Shown piece after piece: positions 1 to 8,768 of a stretch of DNA of 64,000 nt. Each line of letters begins with the position of its first letter. Positions within the stretch are counted from its first letter, which is position 1. The stretch comes from Pseudomonas sp. BCA17. GTDB lineage: Bacteria > Pseudomonadota > Gammaproteobacteria > Pseudomonadales > Pseudomonadaceae. Made by a program: the position numbers and the translations under genes. The stretch covers positions 186,001 to 250,000 of the forward strand of contig NZ_SGWI01000001.1 in the NCBI RefSeq assembly GCF_004519405.1, read 5' to 3'. Below the pieces are notes generated by a model. It saw only the letters and a program-made list of their open reading frames with translations, was not told the DNA's origin and made no database searches.

Positions 1-5
1 TTACC

Positions 6-1436
6 ATGGGTATCTTTGACTATAAAAACCTCGGTACCGAGGGCTCCAAAGCGCTGTTTGCCGACGCCTTGGCGATCACGCTGTATTCCTATCACAATCT
101 GGATAACGGCTTTGCCGTGGGCTACCAGCACAATGGCTTTGGCCTCGGCCTGCCGGCCACACTGGTCACTGCAGTGCTGGGCAGTACGGATTCGCAAGGC
201 GTGATTCCCGGCATCCCCTGGAACCCTGACTCGGAAAAAGCCGCCCTTGAAGCCGTGCAAAAAGCCGGCTGGACGCCTATCAGCGCCAGCACCCTGGGCT
301 ACGGCGGCAAGGTCGATTCCCGCGGCACGTTCTTCGGCGAAAAGGCCGGCTACACCACGGCCCAGGTCGAGGTGCTGGGCAAGCACGATGACACCGGTAA
401 GTTGCTGGAAATCGGCATCAGTTTTCGCGGCACATCGGGGCCACGGGAGCACTTGATCAGTGACTCCATCGGCGACCTGATCAGCGATCTGCTCGCTGCC
501 CTGGGACCCAAGGATTATGCAAAGAACTACGCCGGCGAAGCATTCGGCAGCTTGCTCAAGAACGTCGCCGACTATGCCGGCGCCCACGGCCTGACGGGCC
601 AGGACGTGTTGGTCAGCGGCCACAGCCTCGGCGGGTTGGCGGTCAACAGCATGGCGGACCTGAGCAACAGCCGATGGGCGGGCTTCTACAAGGACGCCAA
701 CTACGTGGCGTATGCCTCGCCGACCCAGAGCGCCGGGGACAAGGTGCTCAATATCGGCTATGAGAACGACCCGGTGTTCCGTGCCCTGGACGGCTCATCC
801 TTCAACCTGTCCTCCTTGGGCGTGCACGACAAGCCCCATGAGTCGACCACCGACAATATCGTCAACTTCAACGACCATTACGCCTCGACGTTGTGGAACG
901 TACTGCCGTTCTCCATCGTCAACCTGCCGACCTGGCTCTCCCATTTGCCCTTCGGCTATGGCGATGGCATGACCCGCATCCTCGAATCCGGCTTCTATAA
1001 GCAGATGACCCGCGACTCTACGGTGATCGTCGCCAATCTGTCCGACCCGGCACGGGCCAACACCTGGGTACAGGACCTCAACCGCAATGCCGAGACCCAC
1101 AAGGGCAACACGTTCATCATCGGCAGTGACGGCAACGACCTGATCCAGGGTGGCAAGGGCGCCGACTTTATCGAAGGCGGCAAGGGCAATGACACCCTCC
1201 GTGACAACAGTGGGCATAACACCTTTTTGTTCAGCGGCCACTTCGGCAATGACCGGGTGATCGGCTACCAGCCCACGGACAAGCTGGTGTTCAAGGACGT
1301 GGAAGGCAGCACCGACCTGCGTGACCATGCCAAAGTGGTCGGCGCGGACACGGTGCTCAGCTTTGGCGCCGACTCGGTGACCCTGGTCGGCGTCGGGCAT
1401 GGCGGCCTATGGACGGACGGCGTCAGCATCGGCTGA
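6..1436 (+). CDS. lipA: Secreted family I.3 lipase/polyurethanase (476 aa)
   Basis: Extracellular triacylglycerol lipase exported in one step by a type I (ABC) secretion system. The length equals that of the known P. fluorescens thermostable lipase. The GHSLGG nucleophile elbow places Ser207, and Asp255 (in ENDPVF) and His313 fall where the family's catalytic triad is expected. Residues about 373-400 hold Gly/Asp-rich RTX nonapeptides (GSDGNDLIQGGKGAD and following), which bind calcium. There is no N-terminal signal peptide. The C-terminus is an uncleaved export signal ending in DGVSIG. The matching exporter and protease genes normally lie upstream, outside this window. The ATG at base 6 starts the expected MGIFDYKNLG N-terminus, so the gene is complete. 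Its stop abuts the stop of the opposing small gene. Confidence 0.95.
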   Translation: MGIFDYKNLGTEGSKALFADALAITLYSYHNLDNGFAVGYQHNGFGLGLPATLVTAVLGSTDSQGVIPGIPWNPDSEKAALEAVQKAGWTPISASTLGYGGKVDSRGTFFGEKAGYTTAQVEVLGKHDDTGKLLEIGISFRGTSGPREHLISDSIGDLISDLLAALGPKDYAKNYAGEAFGSLLKNVADYAGAHGLTGQDVLVSGHSLGGLAVNSMADLSNSRWAGFYKDANYVAYASPTQSAGDKVLNIGYENDPVFRALDGSSFNLSSLGVHDKPHESTTDNIVNFNDHYASTLWNVLPFSIVNLPTWLSHLPFGYGDGMTRILESGFYKQMTRDSTVIVANLSDPARANTWVQDLNRNAETHKGNTFIIGSDGNDLIQGGKGADFIEGGKGNDTLRDNSGHNTFLFSGHFGNDRVIGYQPTDKLVFKDVEGSTDLRDHAKVVGADTVLSFGADSVTLVGVGHGGLWTDGVSIG

Positions 1437-1703
1437 TCAACGCCAATGGTGCCTCCGCCAGCCGCCGTCCCAGTGCGGCCGGTGGGGGTAGCCATAACCG
1501 TAGTAGGGGTGCGGATAGTAGTAGGGCCGCGGGCCGTAGCCCCAATGCCCGTAATAGACCGGTGGCGGTGGAGGCGGCACTACGATCACCCGTGGTGCCT
1601 GACGGATGATGATGGTGTCGGCAAACGCCGGCGCACTCGCCAGGGCCGCCAGGGTCAAGGGAATAAGTAAAAGCGCGCGTACCGCTCGGGACATGCGTGC
1701 CAT
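1437..1703 (-). CDS. Small secreted Pro/Tyr/Gly-rich protein (88 aa)
   Basis: Function unknown. Residues 1-29 form a signal peptide (hydrophobic ALLLIPLTLAALASAPAFA, cut near AFA-D). The mature chain carries a run of seven prolines followed by Tyr/His/Gly-rich sequence (YYGHWGYGPRPYYYPHPYY) and a basic HHWR end. The open frame extends upstream to base 1832, but the ATG at 1703 has a GGAG 10 bases ahead and directly precedes the signal peptide, so it is preferred. The product is probably a low-complexity periplasmic or surface protein. It ends directly against lipA in convergent orientation. Confidence 0.7.
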   Translation of the reverse strand: MARMSRAVRALLLIPLTLAALASAPAFADTIIIRQAPRVIVVPPPPPPVYYGHWGYGPRPYYYPHPYYGYGYPHRPHWDGGWRRHHWR

Positions 1704-1883
1704 GGCCGTGGTTCTCCGTGCTGCCGCCCTCGAAGGTGAAGGCGGCTTATCGGTTAAACGCAGCGGCGTGGAAAATCCTTCGCTGAATAAATCTTTAACT
1801 TCCCGTCGCGACGGATCGGCCGGTGCACGCACGTTTAATGGTCAAGCGAGCCGTTTCGCGTGCTGACGTGGGAGGAATCGAAC

Positions 1884-2048
1884 ATGTCCCGTTTGCGATT
1901 GTTGCTGTGTGCCCTGGTACTGTCGGGGTTGGGCGGGTGTGCGGTGTACCCGGCGTATCCCGCCCCGTGCTGTTATCGCCCGTACTACCACTCGTACTAT
2001 TACCATCCCTACTATCACCCGTATTACCACCCGTACTACCGGTATTGA
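1884..2048 (+). CDS. Tiny Tyr/His-rich lipoprotein (54 aa)
   Basis: A small lipoprotein: after MSRLRLL comes a hydrophobic stretch and the lipobox LSGLGGC, so Cys19 would be lipidated. The mature part is almost entirely Tyr, His and Pro (repeats of YYHP), a composition that could bind metal or be disordered. A GGAGG sits 8 bases before the ATG at 1884, which favours this start over the ATG at 1860. The gene is divergent from the neighbouring Pro/Tyr-rich secreted protein, and both share the aromatic low-complexity theme. Function unknown. Confidence 0.7.
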   Translation: MSRLRLLLCALVLSGLGGCAVYPAYPAPCCYRPYYHSYYYHPYYHPYYHPYYRY

Positions 2049-2086
2049 GCGGGTGATACCAGTCAGTCAAGGGTGAGCGCTGTATG

Positions 2087-2192
2087 TGTGGCGAGGGAGC
2101 TTGCTCCCGTTGGGCCGCGAAGCGGCCCCGCTCTTTGTTTACACAGCATGGGACTGCTGCGCAGTCCAACGGGAGCAAGCTCCCTCGCCACA
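2087..2192. repeat. REPIN copy A
   Basis: Two inverted REP ends of 27 bases match perfectly (TGTGGCGAGGGAGCTTGCTC and onward, mirrored at 2166-2192). They enclose two smaller hairpins (GGGCCGCGAAGCGGCCC and GGACTGCTGCGCAGTCC). A near-identical copy lies at 8957-9062, and similarity between the two continues outside the palindrome (2071-2217). This is a typical non-coding Pseudomonas REPIN. Confidence 0.9.
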
Positions 2193-2256
2193 GGTTACTT
2201 TTTAGCCTTCTCCTTCTTAACTGACTGGCAGTACGCATGGCGGGGCTGTTTTATTG

Positions 2257-2481
2257 TCATTTCTCTTTGATGACCGTGGCTACATCGGCCGCTTTCACAC
2301 GGATATGCTTGCCGGCGATGTCGGTGAACTCGTAGAAGCCGTCGGCTGTTTTGGCATTGGGGACGTCCTTGGTCAAATATTGCGTGCCATTTTGCAATGT
2401 CACTACGGTTTGCGTCGCGCAACCGGTCAATAGCAGAAAAGTGAGTGCAACCAGCGGCAGACCCAAATTTTTCATGTTCAT
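2257..2481 (-). CDS. YgdI/YgdR-type small lipoprotein (74 aa)
   Basis: A small envelope lipoprotein of the DUF903 (YgdI/YgdR) type. MNMKNLGLPLVALTFLLLTGC supplies a signal sequence and the lipobox LLTGC. The mature domain (VVTLQNGTQYLTKDVPN, then GFYEFTDIAGKHIRV) has the short SH3-like beta pattern of this family. The exact role is not established for the family, although envelope-stress associations are common. Start chosen at the first ATG preceded by AAGGG repeats; the next ATG two codons on is equally possible. Confidence 0.85.
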   Translation of the reverse strand: MNMKNLGLPLVALTFLLLTGCATQTVVTLQNGTQYLTKDVPNAKTADGFYEFTDIAGKHIRVKAADVATVIKEK

Positions 2482-2669
2482 AACCCTTACCCTTAACCCT
2501 GAAAAATCCCGCAGCCATGGGCTGCGGGCCATAAATGTTACGTCATCAACTGAGCTATCTGATCACTTTTATTCAAAAAGTTGCGTGCGCCATTTATCTA
2601 TTACCGATTGCAACAGCCGTTGGCTGACGGCACTCTGTATGCATAACCAGTACTTGATCAGCGCGTGAC

Positions 2670-4316
2670 ATGGCCAACCCCCTCGACGATCCCTTGTATT
2701 ACCTGCATAACTTCCGCCAAGTACTGCTGTGGCTGGGGCAGCGCTATGCCGATTTGCTCGACGCGGACGAAGTGCATTTTATTCAGCGATTTGACAGCTT
2801 GCCCCAAGCATCCCAGGCGCTGCTGGTGCGCATGGTGATGCGCAAGGGCGTGCATTTTCGCGCGAGCAAACTCAATTACCTGGAAATTGGCTGCACCCAC
2901 ACGGCCGCGTTGGCCCTGGTGCAGCAGGGCTGGGTCGACAATCAGCACCCGCTTGGCGTTGAAGCGCTGTTTGGCGTACTGCAAAAAGGCGAAATCCTCG
3001 CGGCCTTCAAACCCTGGATCGAGCAACCCAAGGGCAAGAAGACCGACTGGCTGGACGGGTTGGCTGCGCGGTTTACCGAGCCCCGCCATTTTGCCCAATG
3101 GTGCCCGGACCTGGACGACACCCTCTACAGCCTCACCGTGATGGAACTGTGCGACCGCCTGCGGCTGATGTTCTTCGGTAATCTGCACCAGGACTGGTCG
3201 GAGTTCGTGCTGGCGGACCTGGGCATCTATACCTACGAAAAGGTCGAGTTCTGTGCGCAGTCCCGCGGCTTGCGCCACCGTGATGACGTGCACGGCTTTC
3301 TGTTCCTGCACCAGTGCCAACAGGCGTTTGAAGGGGGGGAGGCGCTGGACGCTGTACTGGCGCAAATCGCCACGTTTGCCACCGACAACCCCTGGCTGGA
3401 AAAGCGCCGCGCCAAACTGTTGTTCCAGATCGGCCAATATTGCGAACGCAGCGCCGAGCTGGACATGGCACAACGGATCTACCGTCAGTGCGCGCATCCC
3501 GGTGCGCGTTCACGGCTGATTCGCGTGCTGGAGCGTCAGGCCGATTATGCCCAGGCCATGGCCCTGGCGTGTGTGGCGCAACAGGCCCCGGAAAGTGCCG
3601 CCGAACAGCAACACTTGCTACGGGTGCTGCCGCGTCTGCGTCGCAAGCTGGGAGAGCCGCCCCTGCCTAAGAGCAAACCCCGGGCCATCACCCGCCTGGA
3701 CCTGGCATTGGCACTCCCCGAACCGCTGATGGCCGTGGAGTATTGCGTCCAGGCCCATCTCAGCGAGCCGGATGCGCCGGTGCATTACGTCGAGAACGGG
3801 CTGATCAATTCGCTGTTTGGCCTGTTGTGCTGGGATGCGATCTTTGCGCCGTTGCCGGGTTCATTCTTCCACCCGTTCCAGCGCGGGCCGGCGGACCTGC
3901 ACAGTGAAGATTTCCACCAGCGCCGCGCAGCGCTGTTCGCCGCGTGTTTCGAGCAGTTGCGGGATGAGCGCTACAAAACCAGCATCCGCCGGCGTTACGT
4001 GGACAAATGGGGGGTTCAGTCATCTTTCGTGTTCTGGAACCTGCTCAGTGAAGAACTGTTGGAACAGGCACTGGCGTGTCTGCCTGCCGAACATCTGCGC
4101 TACTGGTTCGAACGGTTGCTGCTGGACATCCGTGCCAACCGTACAGGCATGCCGGATCTGATCCAGTTCTGGCCCGCCCGCAAAACCTACCGCATGATCG
4201 AGGTCAAGGGCCCGGGCGATCGCCTGCAAGACAACCAGCTGCGCTGGCTGGAGTTCTGCGGCGAGTACCAGATGCCGGTCACGGTGTGCTACGTGCGTTG
4301 GGCAGAATCGGCTTGA
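2670..4316 (+). CDS. FAN1-like structure-specific nuclease with VRR-NUC domain (548 aa)
   Basis: Bacterial homologue of the Fanconi-associated nuclease FAN1, which cuts 5'-flap and crosslinked DNA in interstrand crosslink repair. The N-terminal ~130 residues resemble the SAP-like DNA-binding part (LLVRMVMRKGVHFRASKLNY). The middle is helical, TPR-like. The C-terminal VRR-NUC domain carries the catalytic PD-(D/E)XK set: Asp496 in MPDLIQFW, Glu511 and Lys513 in MIEVKGPGDRLQDNQLRW. Length fits bacterial FAN1 proteins. The stop overlaps the downstream helicase start (TTGA), so the two are translationally coupled, which supports a joint repair role. Confidence 0.92.
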   Translation: MANPLDDPLYYLHNFRQVLLWLGQRYADLLDADEVHFIQRFDSLPQASQALLVRMVMRKGVHFRASKLNYLEIGCTHTAALALVQQGWVDNQHPLGVEALFGVLQKGEILAAFKPWIEQPKGKKTDWLDGLAARFTEPRHFAQWCPDLDDTLYSLTVMELCDRLRLMFFGNLHQDWSEFVLADLGIYTYEKVEFCAQSRGLRHRDDVHGFLFLHQCQQAFEGGEALDAVLAQIATFATDNPWLEKRRAKLLFQIGQYCERSAELDMAQRIYRQCAHPGARSRLIRVLERQADYAQAMALACVAQQAPESAAEQQHLLRVLPRLRRKLGEPPLPKSKPRAITRLDLALALPEPLMAVEYCVQAHLSEPDAPVHYVENGLINSLFGLLCWDAIFAPLPGSFFHPFQRGPADLHSEDFHQRRAALFAACFEQLRDERYKTSIRRRYVDKWGVQSSFVFWNLLSEELLEQALACLPAEHLRYWFERLLLDIRANRTGMPDLIQFWPARKTYRMIEVKGPGDRLQDNQLRWLEFCGEYQMPVTVCYVRWAESA

Positions 4317-6568
4317 GCTATAGCGTCGCCGTACGGGCGTTGTGTGAGTTCACGGCCAAGGTCGGCGACCTCGACCTGCGCTTCACGCCGTCACCCAGCG
4401 CCCAGGAAGGCATTGCCGGGCATCGCACGGTGGCTTCCCGGCGCAGCGCGCACTACCAGAACGAAGTCGCCCTGGAAGGCGAGTACGCGCAATTGAAGGT
4501 ACGGGGCAGGGCGGATGGCTACGACCCGGACACCAATCGCCTGGAGGAAGTGAAAACCTATCGCGGCGACCTCGAAGCCCAGCCCGCCAACCATCGGCAA
4601 CTGCATTGGGCCCAGGTCAAGGTCTACGGTTGGCTGATGTGCCAGAAGCTCGGCCTGCACGAAATCGACCTCGCGCTGGTCTACTTCGACATCGTCGGCG
4701 AAGGGGAAACGCTGCTCAACCAGCGTTTCCCGGCGACAGACCTGGAGCAGTTCTTCAACCGTCAATGTGCGCTGTTCCTCGGTTGGGCGCAGCGCGAGAT
4801 GCAGCACCGCGACGCCCGTAACAGCGCCGCGCAACGCCTGGCATTTCCGCATGCTGCGTTTCGCCCCGGCCAGCGTCCGTTGGCCGAGTCGGTGTACAAG
4901 GCCGTCAGCACCGGCCGTTGCCTGATGGCGCAGGCGCCGACCGGCATCGGCAAGACCGTCGGCACGATTTTCCCGGTGCTCAAGTCCCTGGCGCCCCAGC
5001 AGTTGGACAAGGTGTTCTTCCTCACCGCCAAGACCCCCGGGCGCAAACTCGCCCTGGACGCGGCCCAGGTGCTCTACGACAGCAGCCCCGATCTGCCGCT
5101 GCGCGTGCTGGAGCTGGTGGCACGGGACAAGGCCTGCGAACACCCGGACAAAGCCTGTCATGGCGATGCCTGCCCATTGGCCAAGGGCTTTTACGACCGC
5201 CTGCCGGCCGCACGGGTGGCCGCGTCCCAGGTGCGCCTGCTCGATCAGCGCAACCTGCGCGAGGTGGCGCTGGCCCACGATGTTTGCCCGTATTACCTGA
5301 GCCAGGAAATGGCGCGCTGGAGCGATCTGGTGGTTGCCGACTACAACTACTATTTCGACTTCGGCGCCATGCTGTTCGGCCTGGCCCAGCTCAACCAATG
5401 GCGCGCCGCCGTGCTGGTGGACGAAGCCCATAACCTGGTCGAGCGGGCCCGTTCGATGTACAGCGCCAGTCTTGACGCCTATGCACTCAAGACGCTGCGC
5501 GATATTGCCCCCGAGCCCCTGAAAAAGCCGTTGCAGCGCCTCAACCGTGAGTGGAATGCGCTGCACAAGGACCAGCTCGCGCCCTATCAGGCGTATGCGA
5601 GCAAACCCGACAAACTGCTGCAGGCCCTGAGCCTGAGTACCAGCGCTATGGGCGAATACTTCAACGACCACCCCGAAGCCCTTTCCGGTGACCTGCAAAC
5701 CTTCTACTTCGAAGCGCTGCAATTTGCCAAGGTGGCCGAGCTGTTCAACGAACACTTTCTCTTCGATATCAGCAAGCGTCAGTACAGCGGTAAACGCAGC
5801 ACTTCAACCCTGTGCCTGCGCAACGTGGTGCCCGCCGAATTTATCCGGCCCCGGCTGACCGCCGCCCGTAGCAGCGTGCTGTTTTCGGCGACCCTGAGCC
5901 CACGCCACTATTACGCCGACCTGCTTGGCTTGCCGGCGGATACCGCATGGATAGACGTGGAGTCCCCCTTCAAGGCCGAGCAATTACGTGTACGCATCGT
6001 TGACCGGATCTCCACGCGTTTCGTGCATCGCCAAGCATCGCTGGAACCGATCGTTGAGTTGATTGCGCAGCAGTTTGCTGCGCAACCGGGCAACTACCTG
6101 GCGTTTTTCTCAAGCTTCGATTACCTGCAACAGGTCGCGCAGTTGATGGCCGAGAGGCACCCGCAGGTTGCGTTGTGGTTGCAGTCACGGGGCATGGCCG
6201 AGGCCGAGCGGCAGGCGTTTCTCGACCAATTCACCCAGCACAGCCAGGGGGTCGGCTTTGCCGTGCTGGGCGGTGCGTTTGGCGAAGGCATTGATCTGCC
6301 CGGCGCACGCTTGATCGGCGCGTTTGTCGCCACCTTGGGGCTGCCGCAACTGAACCCGATCAATGAGCAGATGAAAGCGCGCATGGGCGCGATCTTCGGT
6401 TCGGGCTACGACTACACCTATTTGTACCCCGGCCTGCAGAAAGTGGTGCAGGCGGCGGGGAGGGTGATCCGCAGTCGGCAGGACCGGGGTGTGGTGATGT
6501 TGATCGATGACCGCTTTGGCGAGGCCCGCGTGCGCCAGTTGTTGCCGCGGTGGTGGGTGGTTGAGTGA
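4313..6568 (+). CDS. PD-(D/E)XK nuclease fused to Rad3/XPD-like Fe-S helicase (751 aa)
   Basis: ATP-dependent superfamily 2 DNA helicase of the Rad3/DinG group with an extra N-terminal nuclease domain. Residues 60-85 show the Cas4/RecB-like motif RGRADGYDP...LEEVKTYRGD (Asp68, Glu79, Lys81). Walker A is APTGIGKT (Lys214) and the Walker B box is DEAH at 370-373. Four cysteines (275, 282, 287, 325) between them fit the XPD-type 4Fe-4S site. The C-terminal motifs GEGIDLPGARL and QAAGRVIRS complete the helicase. The TTG at 4313 gives MSYSVAVRAL and overlaps the FAN1 stop by four bases. An upstream in-frame ATG at 4076 lies inside the FAN1 gene and is rejected. It probably unwinds and trims DNA together with FAN1. 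Confidence 0.88.
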   Translation: MSYSVAVRALCEFTAKVGDLDLRFTPSPSAQEGIAGHRTVASRRSAHYQNEVALEGEYAQLKVRGRADGYDPDTNRLEEVKTYRGDLEAQPANHRQLHWAQVKVYGWLMCQKLGLHEIDLALVYFDIVGEGETLLNQRFPATDLEQFFNRQCALFLGWAQREMQHRDARNSAAQRLAFPHAAFRPGQRPLAESVYKAVSTGRCLMAQAPTGIGKTVGTIFPVLKSLAPQQLDKVFFLTAKTPGRKLALDAAQVLYDSSPDLPLRVLELVARDKACEHPDKACHGDACPLAKGFYDRLPAARVAASQVRLLDQRNLREVALAHDVCPYYLSQEMARWSDLVVADYNYYFDFGAMLFGLAQLNQWRAAVLVDEAHNLVERARSMYSASLDAYALKTLRDIAPEPLKKPLQRLNREWNALHKDQLAPYQAYASKPDKLLQALSLSTSAMGEYFNDHPEALSGDLQTFYFEALQFAKVAELFNEHFLFDISKRQYSGKRSTSTLCLRNVVPAEFIRPRLTAARSSVLFSATLSPRHYYADLLGLPADTAWIDVESPFKAEQLRVRIVDRISTRFVHRQASLEPIVELIAQQFAAQPGNYLAFFSSFDYLQQVAQLMAERHPQVALWLQSRGMAEAERQAFLDQFTQHSQGVGFAVLGGAFGEGIDLPGARLIGAFVATLGLPQLNPINEQMKARMGAIFGSGYDYTYLYPGLQKVVQAAGRVIRSRQDRGVVMLIDDRFGEARVRQLLPRWWVVE

Positions 6569-6594
6569 GTCCCGTCAACCGCATGCCCGGCCGG

Positions 6595-8061
6595 TCAACG
6601 CATTGATGTCCGGGCTTGCAGGGAGAACGTAAAGGTTGCGCCATAGCCTGGGCGCTCCACCAGTTGGATGCTGCGCCCGTGCAATTGCAGGATGCGGTGC
6701 ACGATACGCAGGCCCAGGCCACCATCGCGTCGTGCGCCGCCGATGGTGAAGGCGCGCAGGAACAAGCCCTCACGCAATGGCGCGTCGATACCCGGGCCAC
6801 TGTCGCTGACGGTAACGGCCACGCAATCGGCCCGGGGCGCCAGGATCACTTCGACTTCACCATTCTCCGGCGTGTGGCGCAGTGCATTGTCCAGCAGGTT
6901 GGTCAGCACCCGTTCGATCAGGCCCAGGTCGGCCAGCACCGTCGGCACATGGCGCGGCAAGGTCGCGGTAAGGGTAATGGTGCGGGCTTCGGCGGTGAGT
7001 TCGAACTTCTGGAAGATGTCCTGTACCAGATCCGGCAGTGAGAACCCTTCGATCACCGGTTGTACGAAGCCATGTTCCAGGCGCACCAGTTCCAGCAGTG
7101 ACTGGGCCAGGCCGCCGACCTTGCGGCTCTGGTCCAGCGCGATGCCCAGGTAACGCCGGCGTTCTTCGGGGCTGAGGCTGCTGTCCTTGAGGGACAGGGT
7201 TTCCAGGTAGCCATGCAGGGAGGCCAACGGGGTGCGCAGGTCGTGGGAGATATTCGCGACCATTTCCCGGCGTTCCTGGTCCTGATGGGTAATGGCGCGC
7301 CATTGTTCGCCCAGGCGGTTCTCCATCTGTGCGAAAGCCTGGTCGAGCACGGCGATTTCATCGCTGCTGTCCAGCGCGGGCGCAGGCGTCTGCACCGGTT
7401 CAGGCGTGGCGTTGATGTCGAAACGGCCGACTCTATCGGTCAACTGGCGCAGGGGCCTTGTGATCCAGGCGAAGGCAATCAAACCGGCCATCAGGCACAG
7501 CAGCGCCACCAGGCCGATGGACCACAGGGCGATTTTCAGGGCCATACCCGTGGCGTCCTTGGCGTCATACACATCGTGGGCTTCACCCAGCAGCACCACG
7601 TACAGGAAGCCGATTTGCTGCCCATTGGCCTGCAGCGGCGCCGCGCTGAACACCTTGCGTGCGTCGACACTGCGCGGGTCGTCGCCGAGGATCGGCAACA
7701 TCGCGCCGCTCAGGAAGCGCCGTATCGGTGCGAGGTCGACGTGATCACGCAGCAGATGCCCGGCGGGTGCGGCATTGCCGACCACGCGGCCGTCGATATC
7801 GAGCAAGTACACCTCTACGCTGGGGTTGACCAGCATCAGTTGGCTGAACAAGTTGCGCACGGCATCCGGCTTGAGGCCGTCGGCGTCCATCAGTTGCGTA
7901 TCGCGGGCGATATGCGTCGCCAGGTCCCGGGACAAGCCCTGCACCACTTCCAGTTCGTGCATGCGGTTGGAGCGTACTTGCAGCCAGGCCGAGGTGCCGC
8001 TGCAGATCACCAGCAAGACGGCGAACACCAGTGACAAACGCTGGGTCAGGGTCAGCTTCAT
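6595..8061 (-). CDS. Two-component sensor histidine kinase (488 aa)
   Basis: Inner-membrane sensor kinase. A first transmembrane helix (residues ~10-27) and a second (~185-210) bracket a periplasmic sensor region of about 155 residues. HAMP follows (ITRPLRQLTDRV). HisKA has the phospho-acceptor His273 in NISHDLRTPL, and the ATPase domain has N (NLLDNALRHT) and G boxes (DSGPGID, GGLGLRIV). The start codon overlaps the regulator stop by four bases (ATGA), so the pair is co-expressed. Divergence from dipZ suggests it senses envelope redox or metal stress. A frame extending upstream to 8205 lies inside the regulator and is not used. Confidence 0.92.
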   Translation of the reverse strand: MKLTLTQRLSLVFAVLLVICSGTSAWLQVRSNRMHELEVVQGLSRDLATHIARDTQLMDADGLKPDAVRNLFSQLMLVNPSVEVYLLDIDGRVVGNAAPAGHLLRDHVDLAPIRRFLSGAMLPILGDDPRSVDARKVFSAAPLQANGQQIGFLYVVLLGEAHDVYDAKDATGMALKIALWSIGLVALLCLMAGLIAFAWITRPLRQLTDRVGRFDINATPEPVQTPAPALDSSDEIAVLDQAFAQMENRLGEQWRAITHQDQERREMVANISHDLRTPLASLHGYLETLSLKDSSLSPEERRRYLGIALDQSRKVGGLAQSLLELVRLEHGFVQPVIEGFSLPDLVQDIFQKFELTAEARTITLTATLPRHVPTVLADLGLIERVLTNLLDNALRHTPENGEVEVILAPRADCVAVTVSDSGPGIDAPLREGLFLRAFTIGGARRDGGLGLRIVHRILQLHGRSIQLVERPGYGATFTFSLQARTSMR

Positions 8062-8768
8062 GGTGGGCTCTCGGCAAATTTGTAGCCGCGGCCCCATACC
8101 GTGAGGATGCGTGCCGGGTTGGCCGGATCGGCCTCGACCTTGGCGCGCAGGCGGTTGATGTGGGTGTTCACCGTATGTTCGTAGCCCTCGTGGCTGTAGC
8201 CCCACACGGCGTTGAGCAGGTCCATGCGCGAAAACACCTTGCCCGGCTGGCGGGCGAAGAAGTACAGCAGGTCGAACTCACGGGGCGTGAGCTCCAGGCG
8301 TTGGCCGCTCAAGGTGGCGTCGCGGGTCAGCGGGTTGATGAACAACTGGCCGAGGTCGAGGCTGCCGGCGTCCATCTTCAAGTTGCGCGCCATGGCATCG
8401 ACACGGCGCAGCAGGGCCTTGAGCCGCGCCACCAGTTCCGGCATCGAAAACGGCTTGGCCAGGTAATCGTCCGCCCCCAGCTCCAGGCCGAGGATGCGGT
8501 GCATTTCGCTGGAACGCGCGCTGGTGATGATGATCGGCGTATAGCGCGCCATGGCGCGGGCGTGGCGGCAGATTTCAAGGCCGTCCACGCCAGGCAGCAT
8601 CAGGTCCAGGATCAGCGCGTCCCAGCCGCCTTGCTCCAGCAGGCGCAGCCCCTGGTTACCGTCGGCGCTGTGGACGACGTCGAAGTGCTCGTCGCGCAGG
8701 TGCAGGCAGATCAAGTCGGCGATATGCGCATCGTCCTCGACCACCAGCACACGTTTTGGCTGTTCCAT
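8058..8768 (-). CDS. OmpR-family response regulator (236 aa)
   Basis: DNA-binding response regulator partnered with the kinase next to it. The receiver domain has the acidic pair Asp12-Asp13, phosphorylation site Asp55 (LILDLMLPG), a conserved Thr/Ser region (IIITSA) and Lys in YLAKPF. The C-terminal winged helix is of the OmpR/PhoB type (LTPREFDLLYFFARQPGKV, then GYSHEGYEHTVNTHINRLRAK). It is transcribed away from dipZ, with a 353-base divergent spacer. In P. aeruginosa a comparable arrangement (DsbRS next to Dsb genes) responds to copper; whether this pair is orthologous is inference. Confidence 0.92.
   Translation of the reverse strand: MEQPKRVLVVEDDAHIADLICLHLRDEHFDVVHSADGNQGLRLLEQGGWDALILDLMLPGVDGLEICRHARAMARYTPIIITSARSSEMHRILGLELGADDYLAKPFSMPELVARLKALLRRVDAMARNLKMDAGSLDLGQLFINPLTRDATLSGQRLELTPREFDLLYFFARQPGKVFSRMDLLNAVWGYSHEGYEHTVNTHINRLRAKVEADPANPARILTVWGRGYKFAESPP

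Noticed and set aside
4076..4312. Upstream extension of the helicase to an ATG at 4076
   Set aside because: The added residues lie inside the FAN1 VRR-NUC coding region in another frame; the TTG at 4313 overlapping the FAN1 stop is better.
4391..5755. 454-codon open frame opposite the helicase
   Set aside because: Antisense of the helicase with no supporting motifs or ribosome site.
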